Source: Erysipelotrichia bacterium (lineage in GTDB: Bacteria > Bacillota_I > Bacilli_A > Erysipelotrichales > Erysipelotrichaceae). From it: a stretch of DNA of 39,617 bases. The first letter of the stretch is position 1. Every line of letters starts with the position of its first letter. The stretch is from assembly GCA_012799935.1 (NCBI GenBank), contig JAAZKG010000048.1, forward strand, positions 1 to 39,617, read 5' to 3'. Of the stretch, positions 16,106-23,940 are shown piece after piece. The position numbers and the translations under genes are program-made. The notes beneath the pieces are model-generated. The model had not been told where the DNA came from, made no database searches, and worked only from the letters and a program-made list of their open reading frames with translations.

Positions 16106-16127
16106 TTATTGAGTAAATCTTTTTATG

Positions 16128-16967
16128 TCAAGCAATTTTCTTAAGTTTAATTTGCCAAGTAATACCTGTACCAATATTGTAGGCTTTGGCAAAACTTCCT
16201 TGATTTATAGCAATTGCGACACAATCTAAAGAGTTTACATATAATAAAGTCTCGCCTACATTAACATCAGCAAAACTTCTGGCATATGCCATGATATTAC
16301 TATAGACAACTCTGGTGTTGTTTGAAATTACTACTTCAACTTTATCGCCATGATTGATATCTAACTGTTTAAATAAGTTTCGAGGAATATTAGTCCATAA
16401 TGAACCGTATCTTACATCTAGTACATCAATAGTTCCAGTAATGATATCATTTTCAATAAGAGCCTTGGCTACTGGTAATTCAACTATTTCTTCAACATCA
16501 AACGAAGGACCAATTTGTTCAAACGAAATCAATCCAGTAGCAAGCCTTGCTCCTGTATAAGCATAAATATCACGACCATGGAAAGTATAACTTTCCCCTG
16601 AATTTGGAAGTCTATTGACTTTTTCATCAAGAATGCGAGCTTCTTTAATGCCTAAAACTCTTTTAATGTGAGTTAAAGTTCCGTTATCTGGAGTAACCAC
16701 ATAAGTATCATTATTTGTTTTGACAACAACAGATTTACGATCGCTTCCAACACCTGGATCAACTACAGAAACAAAAACGCTTCCTTTAGGCCAGTAATTG
16801 ATTGTTTGAATTAAACGATAACTTGCTTCCCAGATATCATATTGGGGGATATCATGAGTTAAATCATAAATTCTGATTTCAGGGTTTACACAATTGGCAA
16901 CACCATACATAGCACTTACTGCACCATCAGCTCTTCCGAAGTCAGATTGTAAAATTAGTGGAAACAT
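16128..16967 (-). CDS. SAM hydroxide adenosyltransferase family (DUF62), paralogue 3
   Basis: The most canonical of the three paralogues, and the first gene of the operon. It has QSDFGRADGAV with both N-terminal Asp residues, HDIPQYDIWEAS, Asp and Arg in VDPGVGSDRK, PDNGTLTHIKR, His in TFHGRD, LDVRYGSLWTNI and the adenine-contact INQGSFAKAYNI. The 279 aa match the family. The ATG is preceded by GTGAGGTG. The expected reaction is hydrolysis of SAM to adenosine and methionine; halide use is unlikely, since the family's Asp-Arg-His hydroxide set is present. Separated from ecfS by a structured 153-nt gap. Confidence 0.92.
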   Translation of the reverse strand: MFPLILQSDFGRADGAVSAMYGVANCVNPEIRIYDLTHDIPQYDIWEASYRLIQTINYWPKGSVFVSVVDPGVGSDRKSVVVKTNNDTYVVTPDNGTLTHIKRVLGIKEARILDEKVNRLPNSGESYTFHGRDIYAYTGARLATGLISFEQIGPSFDVEEIVELPVAKALIENDIITGTIDVLDVRYGSLWTNIPRNLFKQLDINHGDKVEVVISNNTRVVYSNIMAYARSFADVNVGETLLYVNSLDCVAIAINQGSFAKAYNIGTGITWQIKLKKIA

Positions 16968-16993
16968 AAATACACCTCACTTGACACTTTAAG

Positions 16994-17020
16994 AATATAA
17001 CATTGAAGTGTATTTATCAA
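16994..17020 (-). promoter_or_regulatory. Candidate promoter of the DUF62/ECF operon
   Basis: Minus strand: TATATT (16999-16994) with TTGATA (17020-17015) 15 nt upstream. The spacer is short of the usual 17, so either hexamer may be off by a base or two. The leader would be only about 20 nt, leaving no room for a riboswitch before the first DUF62 gene. Confidence 0.4.
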
Positions 17021-17085
17021 ATATTAGTCCTTGAAAAAGATAATAAATAATGTTTTAATAAGGTACTTGATAAAAGGTGATGAAG

Positions 17086-17409
17086 ATGAAGAAGAAAAAA
17101 GTGAAAAAGGGCAATCTATTAGGCAAATTCTTAAGATTTTTTATTAGTGTGCTAATGATTTGTGGCATGATTTATATGTATTATCAAATGACAAGAGAAA
17201 TAAAGACAACATTCTCTTTATTGAGTGATGTTAAAGAATCAGAAAAAGAATTGGCTCAATTAGAAGCTGAAAAAGAAAGTTTAGAGTTGCAAAAAGAAAA
17301 ACTGACAGATGAAAACTATGTCAGTTCAGTTGCCAGAGGCAAATATTTAATTACTAAAGAGAATGAACAAATTTATGTTCTTCCTCCTCTTACTGAGGGA
17401 AACGATTAG
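17086..17409 (+). CDS. divIC: DivIC/FtsB-like septum formation initiator
   Basis: A small bitopic division protein that joins FtsL and DivIB in the divisome. The 107 aa show a lysine-rich cytoplasmic start (MKKKKVKKGN), one TM helix (FLRFFISVLMICGMIYMYY), then a heptad coiled coil rich in L and E (SEKELAQLEAEKESLELQ), and the family end YVSSVARGKYLITKENE, equivalent to the E-x-x-AR-x-x motif. I place the start at ATG 17086 because AAGGTGA lies 5 nt upstream; the track GTG falls inside that site. In Bacillus it follows the yabO region; here the insertion separates them. Confidence 0.88.
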   Translation: MKKKKVKKGNLLGKFLRFFISVLMICGMIYMYYQMTREIKTTFSLLSDVKESEKELAQLEAEKESLELQKEKLTDENYVSSVARGKYLITKENEQIYVLPPLTEGND

Positions 17410-17432
17410 GAAGTTGCTAGACTTCCTTTTTT
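17409..17432. terminator. Bidirectional terminator shared by divIC and the NADAR gene
   Basis: GGAAGT-TGCTAG-ACTTCC followed by T7, with an upstream A-rich side too weak to be a long U-tract on minus. The divIC stop TAG overlaps its start and the NADAR stop codon (17419-17417) lies in the loop. Confidence 0.75.
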
Positions 17433-17902
17433 AATGTATCTCTTACTTCCATTAAGGTAAAACCATGTAAGTTAAGACCATCCCATCTTGAAAGGTTATA
17501 AAGTCTAGTATCACCATAATTTAAACCAGAGCCCCAGACTTTATCAGTTTTGCCACATTTAACTAAAACAATATCTTCAGTAGCTAAAAGTAAATTTTTT
17601 AAATCGTTATTTTGAGAAAATTTTGCGTAGTTAGCTTTATAAAGGTTAATATGTCTTCGAGCATTCCAAACTTTATCAACATAATTAACAACCCCTTTAC
17701 TATATTGCATAATCTCTTTTCTATCTACAGCATTTAAAAGTTTATCAGCACGATAATTATCATTAAACATCAGGGCTTTGCGATATTGTAGATATTGTTC
17801 CACACACCAAAATTTATATCCATCAATAAAAAAACTGCAAGGATACCAAACACTTAGATAACCATTTTCTTCTTCAACTTTTTCAAAACAGATAACTTTC
17901 AT
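17417..17902 (-). CDS. NADAR-domain protein (YbiA-like, ADP-ribose/riboside N-glycosidase family)
   Basis: A 161-aa single-domain protein. The start VWYPCSFFIDGYKFWCVEQYLQYRKAL matches the NADAR pattern (xxPxSNFYxxxxxxDGxxxxxxExxxQxxKA). The end WGSGLNYGDTRLYNLSRWDG with LMEVRD matches the conserved glycine/Leu-Met-Glu-x-Arg finish. NADAR proteins cleave N-glycosidic bonds, either in riboflavin-pathway intermediates (YbiA) or in ADP-ribosylated guanine, where they counteract DarT-type toxins. No toxin gene is adjacent. Its own promoter (TATAAT at 17923-17918) gives a leader of only about 8-9 nt containing GGTGA. Confidence 0.8.
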   Translation of the reverse strand: MKVICFEKVEEENGYLSVWYPCSFFIDGYKFWCVEQYLQYRKALMFNDNYRADKLLNAVDRKEIMQYSKGVVNYVDKVWNARRHINLYKANYAKFSQNNDLKNLLLATEDIVLVKCGKTDKVWGSGLNYGDTRLYNLSRWDGLNLHGFTLMEVRDTLKKEV

Positions 17903-17917
17903 ATAATCACCATCTCA

Positions 17918-17923
17918 ATTATA
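17918..17923 (-). promoter_or_regulatory. -10 box of the NADAR gene, very short leader
   Basis: TATAAT on minus, 15 nt before the ATG. The predicted start lies about 9 nt before the ATG, so nearly the whole leader is the GGTGATTAT ribosome site. Confidence 0.5.
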
Positions 17924-17932
17924 TAAGAAAAG

Positions 17933-17951
17933 AAGACTTGATTTAAGTCCT
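17933..17951 (-). terminator. Terminator of the gpmI / small multidrug export operon
   Basis: On minus: AGGACTT-AAATC-AAGTCTT, 7 bp with one G-U pair, followed by CTTTTCTT. It begins directly after the export gene stop codon. Confidence 0.6.
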
Positions 17952-18446
17952 CTAAACAAATAATCTTAAAAAACCAAAAGCACCATAACAAGCAAGGGTC
18001 ATAATAATTGCAGCAACACAAACCCCCAGAAAGATTGATAAGAATCCTTTTTTAAAGTCAAACTGCAAAATTGTAGCTACAAGCGAACCGCTCCAAGCAC
18101 CTGTTGCTGGTAAAGGAATACCAACGAAGACGGTTAGAGCAAAAAATCCATATTTTTCAACCTCTTCACTTTTGGCATGTAATTTTTCTTCATATTTTGT
18201 AAAGAAATTTCCCAAAAGTTTAGTAGTTTTTAAATATTTAATAATTTTCATACCGAAAATTAAGAGAAACGGCACTGGGAGCATATTCGAAATAATACAA
18301 ATAGGTAAAGCTTTATACCAAGGAAAGCTGATTGCAGAAGCAAAGATGATTGCTCCTCTTAATTCAATAAGGGGAATCATCGAAATCATAAATAAAGCAA
18401 ATTCACTTCCTAAAGCGCTAAAGAAATTAAATACTGCTTCAACCAT
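17952..18446 (-). CDS. Small multidrug export family membrane protein (COG2426/PF06695)
   Basis: A 164-aa integral membrane protein with four to five hydrophobic segments. The signature stretch near the N-terminus, MIPLIELRGAIIFA, and the later VFVGIPLPATGAWSGSLVATIL are typical of this family and related to DedA-like re-entrant motifs. The central cytoplasmic loop is basic (KTTKLLGNFFTKYEEKLHAKSEE). The family name comes from an early resistance report; the transported compound is unknown. Its ATG overlaps the gpmI stop by 1 nt (TAATG), so it is translated from the gpmI message. Confidence 0.85.
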   Translation of the reverse strand: MVEAVFNFFSALGSEFALFMISMIPLIELRGAIIFASAISFPWYKALPICIISNMLPVPFLLIFGMKIIKYLKTTKLLGNFFTKYEEKLHAKSEEVEKYGFFALTVFVGIPLPATGAWSGSLVATILQFDFKKGFLSIFLGVCVAAIIMTLACYGAFGFLRLFV

Positions 18447-20014
18447 TATTTAATAATACTCTCATTCCATTTTTCGTGAGGTTTTAACCCTAATAGTTTA
18501 ACAATGGTAGCAGCCACATTACTTAAACCAAAGTTGCCTTCTTTAATCTTGACATCATTATTGTAAATGATAAATGGAACCTTGTTTAAGGTATGGGCAG
18601 TTAATGGAATAATTGGTGCATCTTCACTTTTTCTTTTTTGATACATCTCATCAGCATTACCGTGATCAGCAGTAATGACAACAGTATAATCCATTTCATC
18701 AGCAACTTTTAAAACTCTAGTTAAAGCTAAATCTACAGATTCTACTCCAATAATTGTCGCAGCATAGTCGCCAGTGTGACCAACCATATCCCCATTTGGA
18801 TAGTTAACACGTAAAAACTGATATTTTTTTGATTTCATTGCTTCAATTAATAAATCAGTTATTTCCGCAGCTTTCATCCAAGGTCTTTGATTGAAAGGGA
18901 CAATATCTGATGGTACCTCTTGCCAAACTTCAAGATTATTATCAAATTTTTCACTTCGGTTTCCATTCCAGAAATAAGTAACATGACCATATTTTTGAGT
19001 TTCACTAAGTGCATAAGAATGAATATTTTCTTTTGCCAATAATTCTGACATTGTGTGTTCAATTTTTGGAGGGTTTACTAAATAATTATTTGGAATATGC
19101 AAGTCACCATCATATTCAAGCATACCAGCATAGACTACTGAAGGATATTTATTGCGTTTGATAAAAGGTAAATCTTTGTTATCGAAAGCTCTAGAAATTT
19201 CTAAGGCTCTATCACCTCTGAAGTTAAATAAGATAACTGAATCATGATCATTAATAGTGCCAACTGGTTTTCCGTTTTCAGCAATTACAAATCCAGGTAA
19301 ATATTGATCATCAAGATCCAGCTCTTTTCTATATGTTTCAATAGCTTCAGTTGCATTGGCAAATTGTCTGCCTTCGCCTTCAACATGGATTTTCCATCCA
19401 TCTTCAACCATTTTCCAGTTAGCTTCATAACGGTCCATAGTAACAACCATTCTTCCACCACCTGAAGCGATTCTGGCATCAAAAGATGAATCATTTAATT
19501 TAGCCATTTCTTCTTCTAGCTGTTTAATGTAGATTTCACCAGTTCTAGGTCCAACATCTCTACCATCTAGTAGAGCATGAACTCTAACTTTTGAAAGGCC
19601 TTCAGCTTTAGCTTGATTAATCATAGCAATTAAATGAGAAATATGTGAGTGCACATTGCCGTCAGATAGTAAACCAATAAAGTGTAAAGTATGATCTTTA
19701 GCATTTTTTACTAAAGAAGTCCAAATTTCTGATTGGAAAATTGCTTTTGAAGCAATGGATTCATTAACTAATTTAGCTCCTTGAGAATATATTTGGCCAC
19801 ATCCTAAAGCATTATGTCCAACTTCAGAGTTTCCCATATCTCCATCTGAAGGTAAACCAACAGCTTCACCATGAGCAGCAATAGCTGTAGCAGGGCAAGT
19901 TGCCCACAATTTATCTAATGTCGGGGTATAAGCATTTTTTACTGCATTGCCATCAGACTTTTCATTAATACCAATACCATCCATAACAATTAATACAACA
20001 GGTTTTTTTTCCAT
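18446..20014 (-). CDS. gpmI: 2,3-bisphosphoglycerate-independent phosphoglycerate mutase
   Basis: Glycolytic interconversion of 3- and 2-phosphoglycerate by a Mn-dependent alkaline-phosphatase-superfamily enzyme. The 522 aa include the metal Asp in VMDGIG (about D12), the phosphoserine in GDMGNSEVGHNALG (about S63), HSHISHL, LDGRDVGPRTG, RGDRALEISRAF, and the metal set YPNGDMVGHTG and ITADHGNADEM. All catalytic segments look intact. The ATG is preceded by AGGAGG, with a TAAAAT -10 box further up in the divergent intergenic region shared with the AI-2E family gene. Confidence 0.97.
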   Translation of the reverse strand: MEKKPVVLIVMDGIGINEKSDGNAVKNAYTPTLDKLWATCPATAIAAHGEAVGLPSDGDMGNSEVGHNALGCGQIYSQGAKLVNESIASKAIFQSEIWTSLVKNAKDHTLHFIGLLSDGNVHSHISHLIAMINQAKAEGLSKVRVHALLDGRDVGPRTGEIYIKQLEEEMAKLNDSSFDARIASGGGRMVVTMDRYEANWKMVEDGWKIHVEGEGRQFANATEAIETYRKELDLDDQYLPGFVIAENGKPVGTINDHDSVILFNFRGDRALEISRAFDNKDLPFIKRNKYPSVVYAGMLEYDGDLHIPNNYLVNPPKIEHTMSELLAKENIHSYALSETQKYGHVTYFWNGNRSEKFDNNLEVWQEVPSDIVPFNQRPWMKAAEITDLLIEAMKSKKYQFLRVNYPNGDMVGHTGDYAATIIGVESVDLALTRVLKVADEMDYTVVITADHGNADEMYQKRKSEDAPIIPLTAHTLNKVPFIIYNNDVKIKEGNFGLSNVAATIVKLLGLKPHEKWNESIIK

Positions 20015-20040
20015 AAAGTCCTCCTAAAATCACTCGATAC

Positions 20041-20046
20041 ATTTTA
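20041..20046 (-). promoter_or_regulatory. gpmI: -10 box of gpmI
   Basis: TAAAAT on minus (20046-20041) in the 98-nt gap between gpmI and the divergent AI-2E family gene; AGGAGG precedes the gpmI ATG. Confidence 0.45.
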
Positions 20047-20094
20047 ACATTTTTTTGATAAATATGCACTTATTAAAAGAAATGTAGTATTATG

Positions 20095-20100
20095 TATAAT
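20095..20100 (+). promoter_or_regulatory. -10 box of the AI-2E family permease, very short leader
   Basis: TATAAT, 12 nt before ATG 20113. The predicted transcription start (about 20107) falls at the end of GAGGTAA, leaving a leader of about 6 nt. The track's start at 20092 reads through this box, so the -10 site argues against it. Confidence 0.5.
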
Positions 20101-20112
20101 GAGGTAATATTT

Positions 20113-21183
20113 ATGACAAAAAAAGATTTTTTAATAAATTTTCTATATTATTGTTGCATTGTTTTAATTGTCTATTTATGTGGCAAATATTTATTGCCTG
20201 TTATGATGCCTTTTATTATTGGATTTACCATTGCGTATTTTGTTAGGAAAATAGCAATAAAAATATTTGGCAAACCAGGCAGGAAGAGACTTATATTACT
20301 ATTAATTGCATTTTATATCTTGGTAGTATTCTTATTTGCTCTTACTTCAGTGATTACTGTAAATTCATTGAAAACATTTGATTATGCGGGATTGTATTCT
20401 AACTATTTAGAACCAGCAATTAATATTGTTTATAACCATTTTATTGATTTAACTGAATCGTTGCCTGCAGAAGTAGCAGAAATTTTCAATCAGGTTATGT
20501 CATCAATTTTTGAAGCTATTAAGACTGTTCTAATGACAGTGTCAACATTTTTAATTAATTTTGTTAAAGGGTTAATAACATCATTTCCTAGCGTAATCAT
20601 TACCGTAACAGTAACAATTGTTTCATCTATTTATATCATTTTAGATTATGAAGGAATTTTGGCATTTATATATAGAGTGTTGCCAACAAAAGCATCAGTT
20701 TTTTTAGAAGATGTAACACTATTTATTAAAGAGAATATTTTAAATGTTTTAAAATCCTACATAATTATCATGGGGATAACATTTGTTGAATTAACAATAG
20801 GCTTAACTATTTTAAAGGCAAAACCAACAATTTTATTAGCTGCTTTAATTGCGATAATGGATATTTTGCCAATATTAGGTGTTGGAACGGCACTAATTCC
20901 TTGGGGTTTTGTAGAAATGATTTTTGGCAATATTTTAAAAGGAGTTAGCGTATTAGTTTTGTATGCGGCAATAACAGCAATTAGAAATATTATCGAACCA
21001 AGAATTGTTGGAACTAAATTAGGATTAAATCCACTAGTAAGCTTAATTTCGATGATTGCAGGATTAAAAATGTTAGGACTTTTAGGAATGATTGGCTTTC
21101 CTTTGACAATTTCTTTCTTTATGTATCGAGATGAAAAAAAGAAAAATATGAAAAATGAAGAAACTCAAGAGGTTGCTAGCTAA
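20113..21183 (+). CDS. AI-2E family transporter (YtvI/PerM-like membrane protein)
   Basis: A 356-aa polytopic protein with about eight hydrophobic segments in the PF01594 layout: two N-terminal helices (FLYYCCIVLIVYLCGKYLLPVMMPFIIGFTIAYF), a third, a large amphipathic insert (about residues 90-140), then VIITVTVTIVSSIYIILDYEG. The family end is clear: ALIAIMDILPILGVGTALIPWG and IIEPRIVGTKLGLNPLVSLISMIAGL. Members range from autoinducer-2 exporters to Na+/H+ antiporters; the substrate here is unknown. ATG 20113 has GAGGTAA as a ribosome site. Confidence 0.88.
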   Translation: MTKKDFLINFLYYCCIVLIVYLCGKYLLPVMMPFIIGFTIAYFVRKIAIKIFGKPGRKRLILLLIAFYILVVFLFALTSVITVNSLKTFDYAGLYSNYLEPAINIVYNHFIDLTESLPAEVAEIFNQVMSSIFEAIKTVLMTVSTFLINFVKGLITSFPSVIITVTVTIVSSIYIILDYEGILAFIYRVLPTKASVFLEDVTLFIKENILNVLKSYIIIMGITFVELTIGLTILKAKPTILLAALIAIMDILPILGVGTALIPWGFVEMIFGNILKGVSVLVLYAAITAIRNIIEPRIVGTKLGLNPLVSLISMIAGLKMLGLLGMIGFPLTISFFMYRDEKKKNMKNEETQEVAS

Positions 21184-21197
21184 TAGCAATCTCTTTT
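21169..21197 (+). terminator. Terminator of the AI-2E family gene
   Basis: GAGGTTGCTA and TAGCAATCTC form a 10-bp stem with one G-U pair around GCTAA, followed by TTTT. The stop codon TAA (21181-21183) lies in the loop, so the hairpin is built from the last codons. Confidence 0.75.
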
Positions 21198-21215
21198 AAT
21201 ATTCAGTCAGTAAAG

Positions 21216-21224
21216 TGATATAAT
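21216..21224 (+). promoter_or_regulatory. Extended -10 promoter of the FAD oxidoreductase operon
   Basis: TGATATAAT, an extended -10 (TGN + TATAAT), 28 nt before the ATG. The surrounding 14-mer AAAGTGATATAATT is repeated before the zinc-ribbon gene at 34057. AAGGGA serves as ribosome site. Confidence 0.6.
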
Positions 21225-21251
21225 TAATTAAGCATAGAAGGGACAGTTAAT

Positions 21252-22685
21252 ATGTATGATGTAATAATTATTGGAGCTGGTGTGGTTGGTTGTTCAACAG
21301 CTTACTGGCTTTCACAATATGAAATGTCAATTGCTCTTTTAGAAACGCATAATGATGTCGCTAATGGTACAACAAAGGCTAATTCAGGATGTATGCATGC
21401 TGGATATGACCCACAGCCAGGTTCTCTGATGGCTAAATATAATGTCGAAGGTTCATTAATGGCTAAAGAACTATGTGAAAAATTAGATGTTCCATATAGT
21501 AATGATGGATCACTAGTTTTGGCTTACAACCAACAAGACAGACAAACACTGCAAGAGTTATACAAAAGGGGAATAGAAAACGGAGTTAAAGAGCTCTATA
21601 TTCTTGATGAAAAAGAAACCAGAAAACTAGAACCTTTACTAAGTGAAAAAGTAGTAGGATCCTTGTATGCTAAAACAAGCGCAATTATAGATCCTTGGCA
21701 ATATACTATTGCTTTAGCAGAGGTAGCGGTGGAAAACGGAGTTGATTTAAAACTCAGTAATGAAGTAAAAGCAATTACGAAAGAAAATGATATTTTTACT
21801 ATTACCACTAGTAAAGGTCAGTATAGATGTAAATATATAATTAATGCTGCAGGAGTTTACAGTGATGTTGTTCATGAGATGATTGGAGAAAAAGAATTTA
21901 CCATCATTCCAGTTAGAGGACAGTATTTCCTATTAGATAAAAATGAAGGAGAAAAGGTTCACTTAACTTTATTTCAATGCCCTAGCAAATATGGTAAAGG
22001 AGTAGCAGTATGTCCAACAGTTCATGGAAATATGATTGTTGGTCCTGATGCTGAAACTGTCCAGTTTGAGGATTTAGCAACAACAACTGAAGCCCTAAAT
22101 TACATCAAAGAAAGATCGGCTTTAACAATGGATTGCATTAATTTTAGAGATAATATTAGAAATTTTGCGGGAGTAAGAGCAAGAAGTGATAGACAAGATT
22201 TTATTATTGAAGAAAGTAAGTCAGTTAAAAATTTCTATAACTTAGCTGGCATGGCTTCTCCTGGACTAACAGCAGCATGTGCCATTGGCTATCATGTAAT
22301 AGATTGGTTAAATACTAAAGAAAGGTTTGTTAAAAAAGAAAATTATAAAGAAACAAGAAAGAAAGTTCGCTTCAAAGATTTAAGTTTTGAGGAAAAAAAT
22401 GAAATGATTGCCAAAAATCCAGCTTATGGTAGGATTATTTGCCGTTGCGAACAAGTTACAGAAGGAGAAATTCTTGATTGTTTTAATTCTCCCATTCCAC
22501 CTCAATCAATAGATGGAATAAAAAGAAGAACCAATGCTGGCATGGGAAGATGTCAAAGTGGTTTTTGTGGAGAAAAAGTAGCAATGATATTAAAAGAAAA
22601 ATTGAATATTGAATTTAATGAAATCTTATTAGATAAAGAAGGTTCTAATATCTTAATGAGTAAAGCGAAGGAAGGGGACTACTAA
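21252..22685 (+). CDS. FAD-dependent oxidoreductase with C-terminal BFD-like [2Fe-2S] domain (GlpA-like)
   Basis: A 477-aa DAO-family flavoenzyme. The Rossmann FAD site is DVIIIGAGVVGCSTAYWLS at the N-terminus; ANSGCMHAGYDPQPGSLMA fits the GlpA/LhgO group, and the second FAD contact is IRNFAGVRARSD. About residue 390 starts a BFD-like cluster domain with CRC (ICRCEQVTEGEI) and GMGRCQSGFC, four cysteines for one [2Fe-2S]. This layout matches anaerobic glycerol-3-phosphate dehydrogenase subunit A. It is 1 nt ahead of its partner flavoprotein and the DUF1667 gene. No glpK or glpF is visible, so glycerol-3-phosphate is likely but not certain. Confidence 0.88.
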   Translation: MYDVIIIGAGVVGCSTAYWLSQYEMSIALLETHNDVANGTTKANSGCMHAGYDPQPGSLMAKYNVEGSLMAKELCEKLDVPYSNDGSLVLAYNQQDRQTLQELYKRGIENGVKELYILDEKETRKLEPLLSEKVVGSLYAKTSAIIDPWQYTIALAEVAVENGVDLKLSNEVKAITKENDIFTITTSKGQYRCKYIINAAGVYSDVVHEMIGEKEFTIIPVRGQYFLLDKNEGEKVHLTLFQCPSKYGKGVAVCPTVHGNMIVGPDAETVQFEDLATTTEALNYIKERSALTMDCINFRDNIRNFAGVRARSDRQDFIIEESKSVKNFYNLAGMASPGLTAACAIGYHVIDWLNTKERFVKKENYKETRKKVRFKDLSFEEKNEMIAKNPAYGRIICRCEQVTEGEILDCFNSPIPPQSIDGIKRRTNAGMGRCQSGFCGEKVAMILKEKLNIEFNEILLDKEGSNILMSKAKEGDY

Positions 22686-22686
22686 A

Positions 22687-23937
22687 ATGTATGATTTAAT
22701 AGTTGTTGGTGCTGGTCCTGCGGGGTTAAGTGCTGCCTTAACTGCTTATGAAAATGGATTAAAGAAAATTCTTGTTGTGGAAAGAGATAAGGAAATGGGG
22801 GGAATCTTAAATCAGTGTATTCACAATGGGTTTGGATTACATTTGTTTAAGAAAGAACTAACAGGACCAGAGTTTGCGGGAAGATTTATAGAAAAAATAA
22901 AAGAAACAGATATTGAAATAATGCTTGATACGATGGTTTTAGATATGGACAAAAACAAAAATGTTTATATATTAAATACCAATGGATACAAAAAACTTTC
23001 AGCTAAAGCAATTATTTTAGCGATGGGTTGTCGTGAAAGAACTAGAGGGGCTATTGCTACTCCAGGAGATCGAGGAGCGGGAGTTTATACCGCAGGGGCT
23101 GCTCAAAGATACATGAATATGAATGGCTACAGTGTCGGTAATAAGGTTGTTATCTTAGGTAGCGGTGATATTGGTCTAATTATGGCTCGAAGAATGACTT
23201 TAGAAGGAGCAAAGGTTTTGGCTTGTATAGAAATCAATCCTTATTCAGCAGGATTAAGAAGAAATATCAAACAATGTTTAGAAGATTTTGATATTCCATT
23301 ATATTTGTCACATACAATTACTGATATCAAATGTACTAATAATCGAGTCAGTAAAGTCATTATTTCTAAGGTAGATGAGGCTTATAACATTATTGAGGGC
23401 AGTGAAATAGAAATAAAGTGTGATACAGTTTTACTTTCAATAGGATTAATTCCAGAAAACGAATTAAGTAAAGAGGCTGATATCACAATTGATGAAAGAA
23501 CTAAAGGACCAGTGGTTTATGAAAATATGGAAACTTCAGTAGAAGGAATTTTCTGTTGTGGCAATGTCGTTCAGGTACACGATTTAGCGGATAATGTTGC
23601 TATGGAAGCAAAAAAAGCAGCTAAAGCTGCTTGTAAATATATATTAGAAGAAAAAACTTTTGTAAGGGAAATTAAGGTAGAAGCCAATAAACCAATAACC
23701 TATACTATTCCTCAAAAAATCCATTTACCTATTGAGGAAAAAGTAGTTGATATTTCCTTTAGAACAAACAAAGTATTAGATAAATGTGTTATTAAAGTTA
23801 CTAATTCTAATGGTGAAGTTGTATGTAAATATCCAAGAGAGTACGTGATTCCAGCAGAGTTAGAAAAGATTAATGTTCCTGTTAGTCTAATTAAAGATGA
23901 ACAAAATAGTATTACAATATATATTGAGGAGGATTAG
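22687..23937 (+). CDS. NAD(P)/FAD-dependent oxidoreductase (pyridine nucleotide-disulfide type, partner of GlpA-like protein)
   Basis: A 416-aa two-dinucleotide-domain flavoprotein: FAD site DLIVVGAGPAGLSAALTA at the start, LNQCIHNGFGLHLF, GCRERTRGAIATPGDRGAGVYTAG, the NAD(P) site KVVILGSGDIGLIMARRM (about residue 160) and the C-terminal FAD contact EGIFCCGNVVQVHDLADNVAMEA. A ~90-residue beta tail follows. It occupies the position of the second subunit in the common three-gene set GlpA-like / NAD-linked flavoprotein / DUF1667 of Firmicutes. It probably passes electrons between the Fe-S protein and NAD(P). The electron acceptor is inferred. Confidence 0.88.
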   Translation: MYDLIVVGAGPAGLSAALTAYENGLKKILVVERDKEMGGILNQCIHNGFGLHLFKKELTGPEFAGRFIEKIKETDIEIMLDTMVLDMDKNKNVYILNTNGYKKLSAKAIILAMGCRERTRGAIATPGDRGAGVYTAGAAQRYMNMNGYSVGNKVVILGSGDIGLIMARRMTLEGAKVLACIEINPYSAGLRRNIKQCLEDFDIPLYLSHTITDIKCTNNRVSKVIISKVDEAYNIIEGSEIEIKCDTVLLSIGLIPENELSKEADITIDERTKGPVVYENMETSVEGIFCCGNVVQVHDLADNVAMEAKKAAKAACKYILEEKTFVREIKVEANKPITYTIPQKIHLPIEEKVVDISFRTNKVLDKCVIKVTNSNGEVVCKYPREYVIPAELEKINVPVSLIKDEQNSITIYIEED

Positions 23938-23940
23938 GAT

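Noticed and set aside
15975-16127. Known SAM, purine, preQ1 or T-box riboswitch before ecfS
   Set aside because: None of the consensus cores I know fits the sequence; listed only as structured leader hairpins.
16968-17085. Attachment-site repeats flanking the 9.2-kb block
   Set aside because: Compared 7840-7925 with 16968-17085 by eye; no shared direct repeat longer than a few bases, and no integrase or tRNA nearby.
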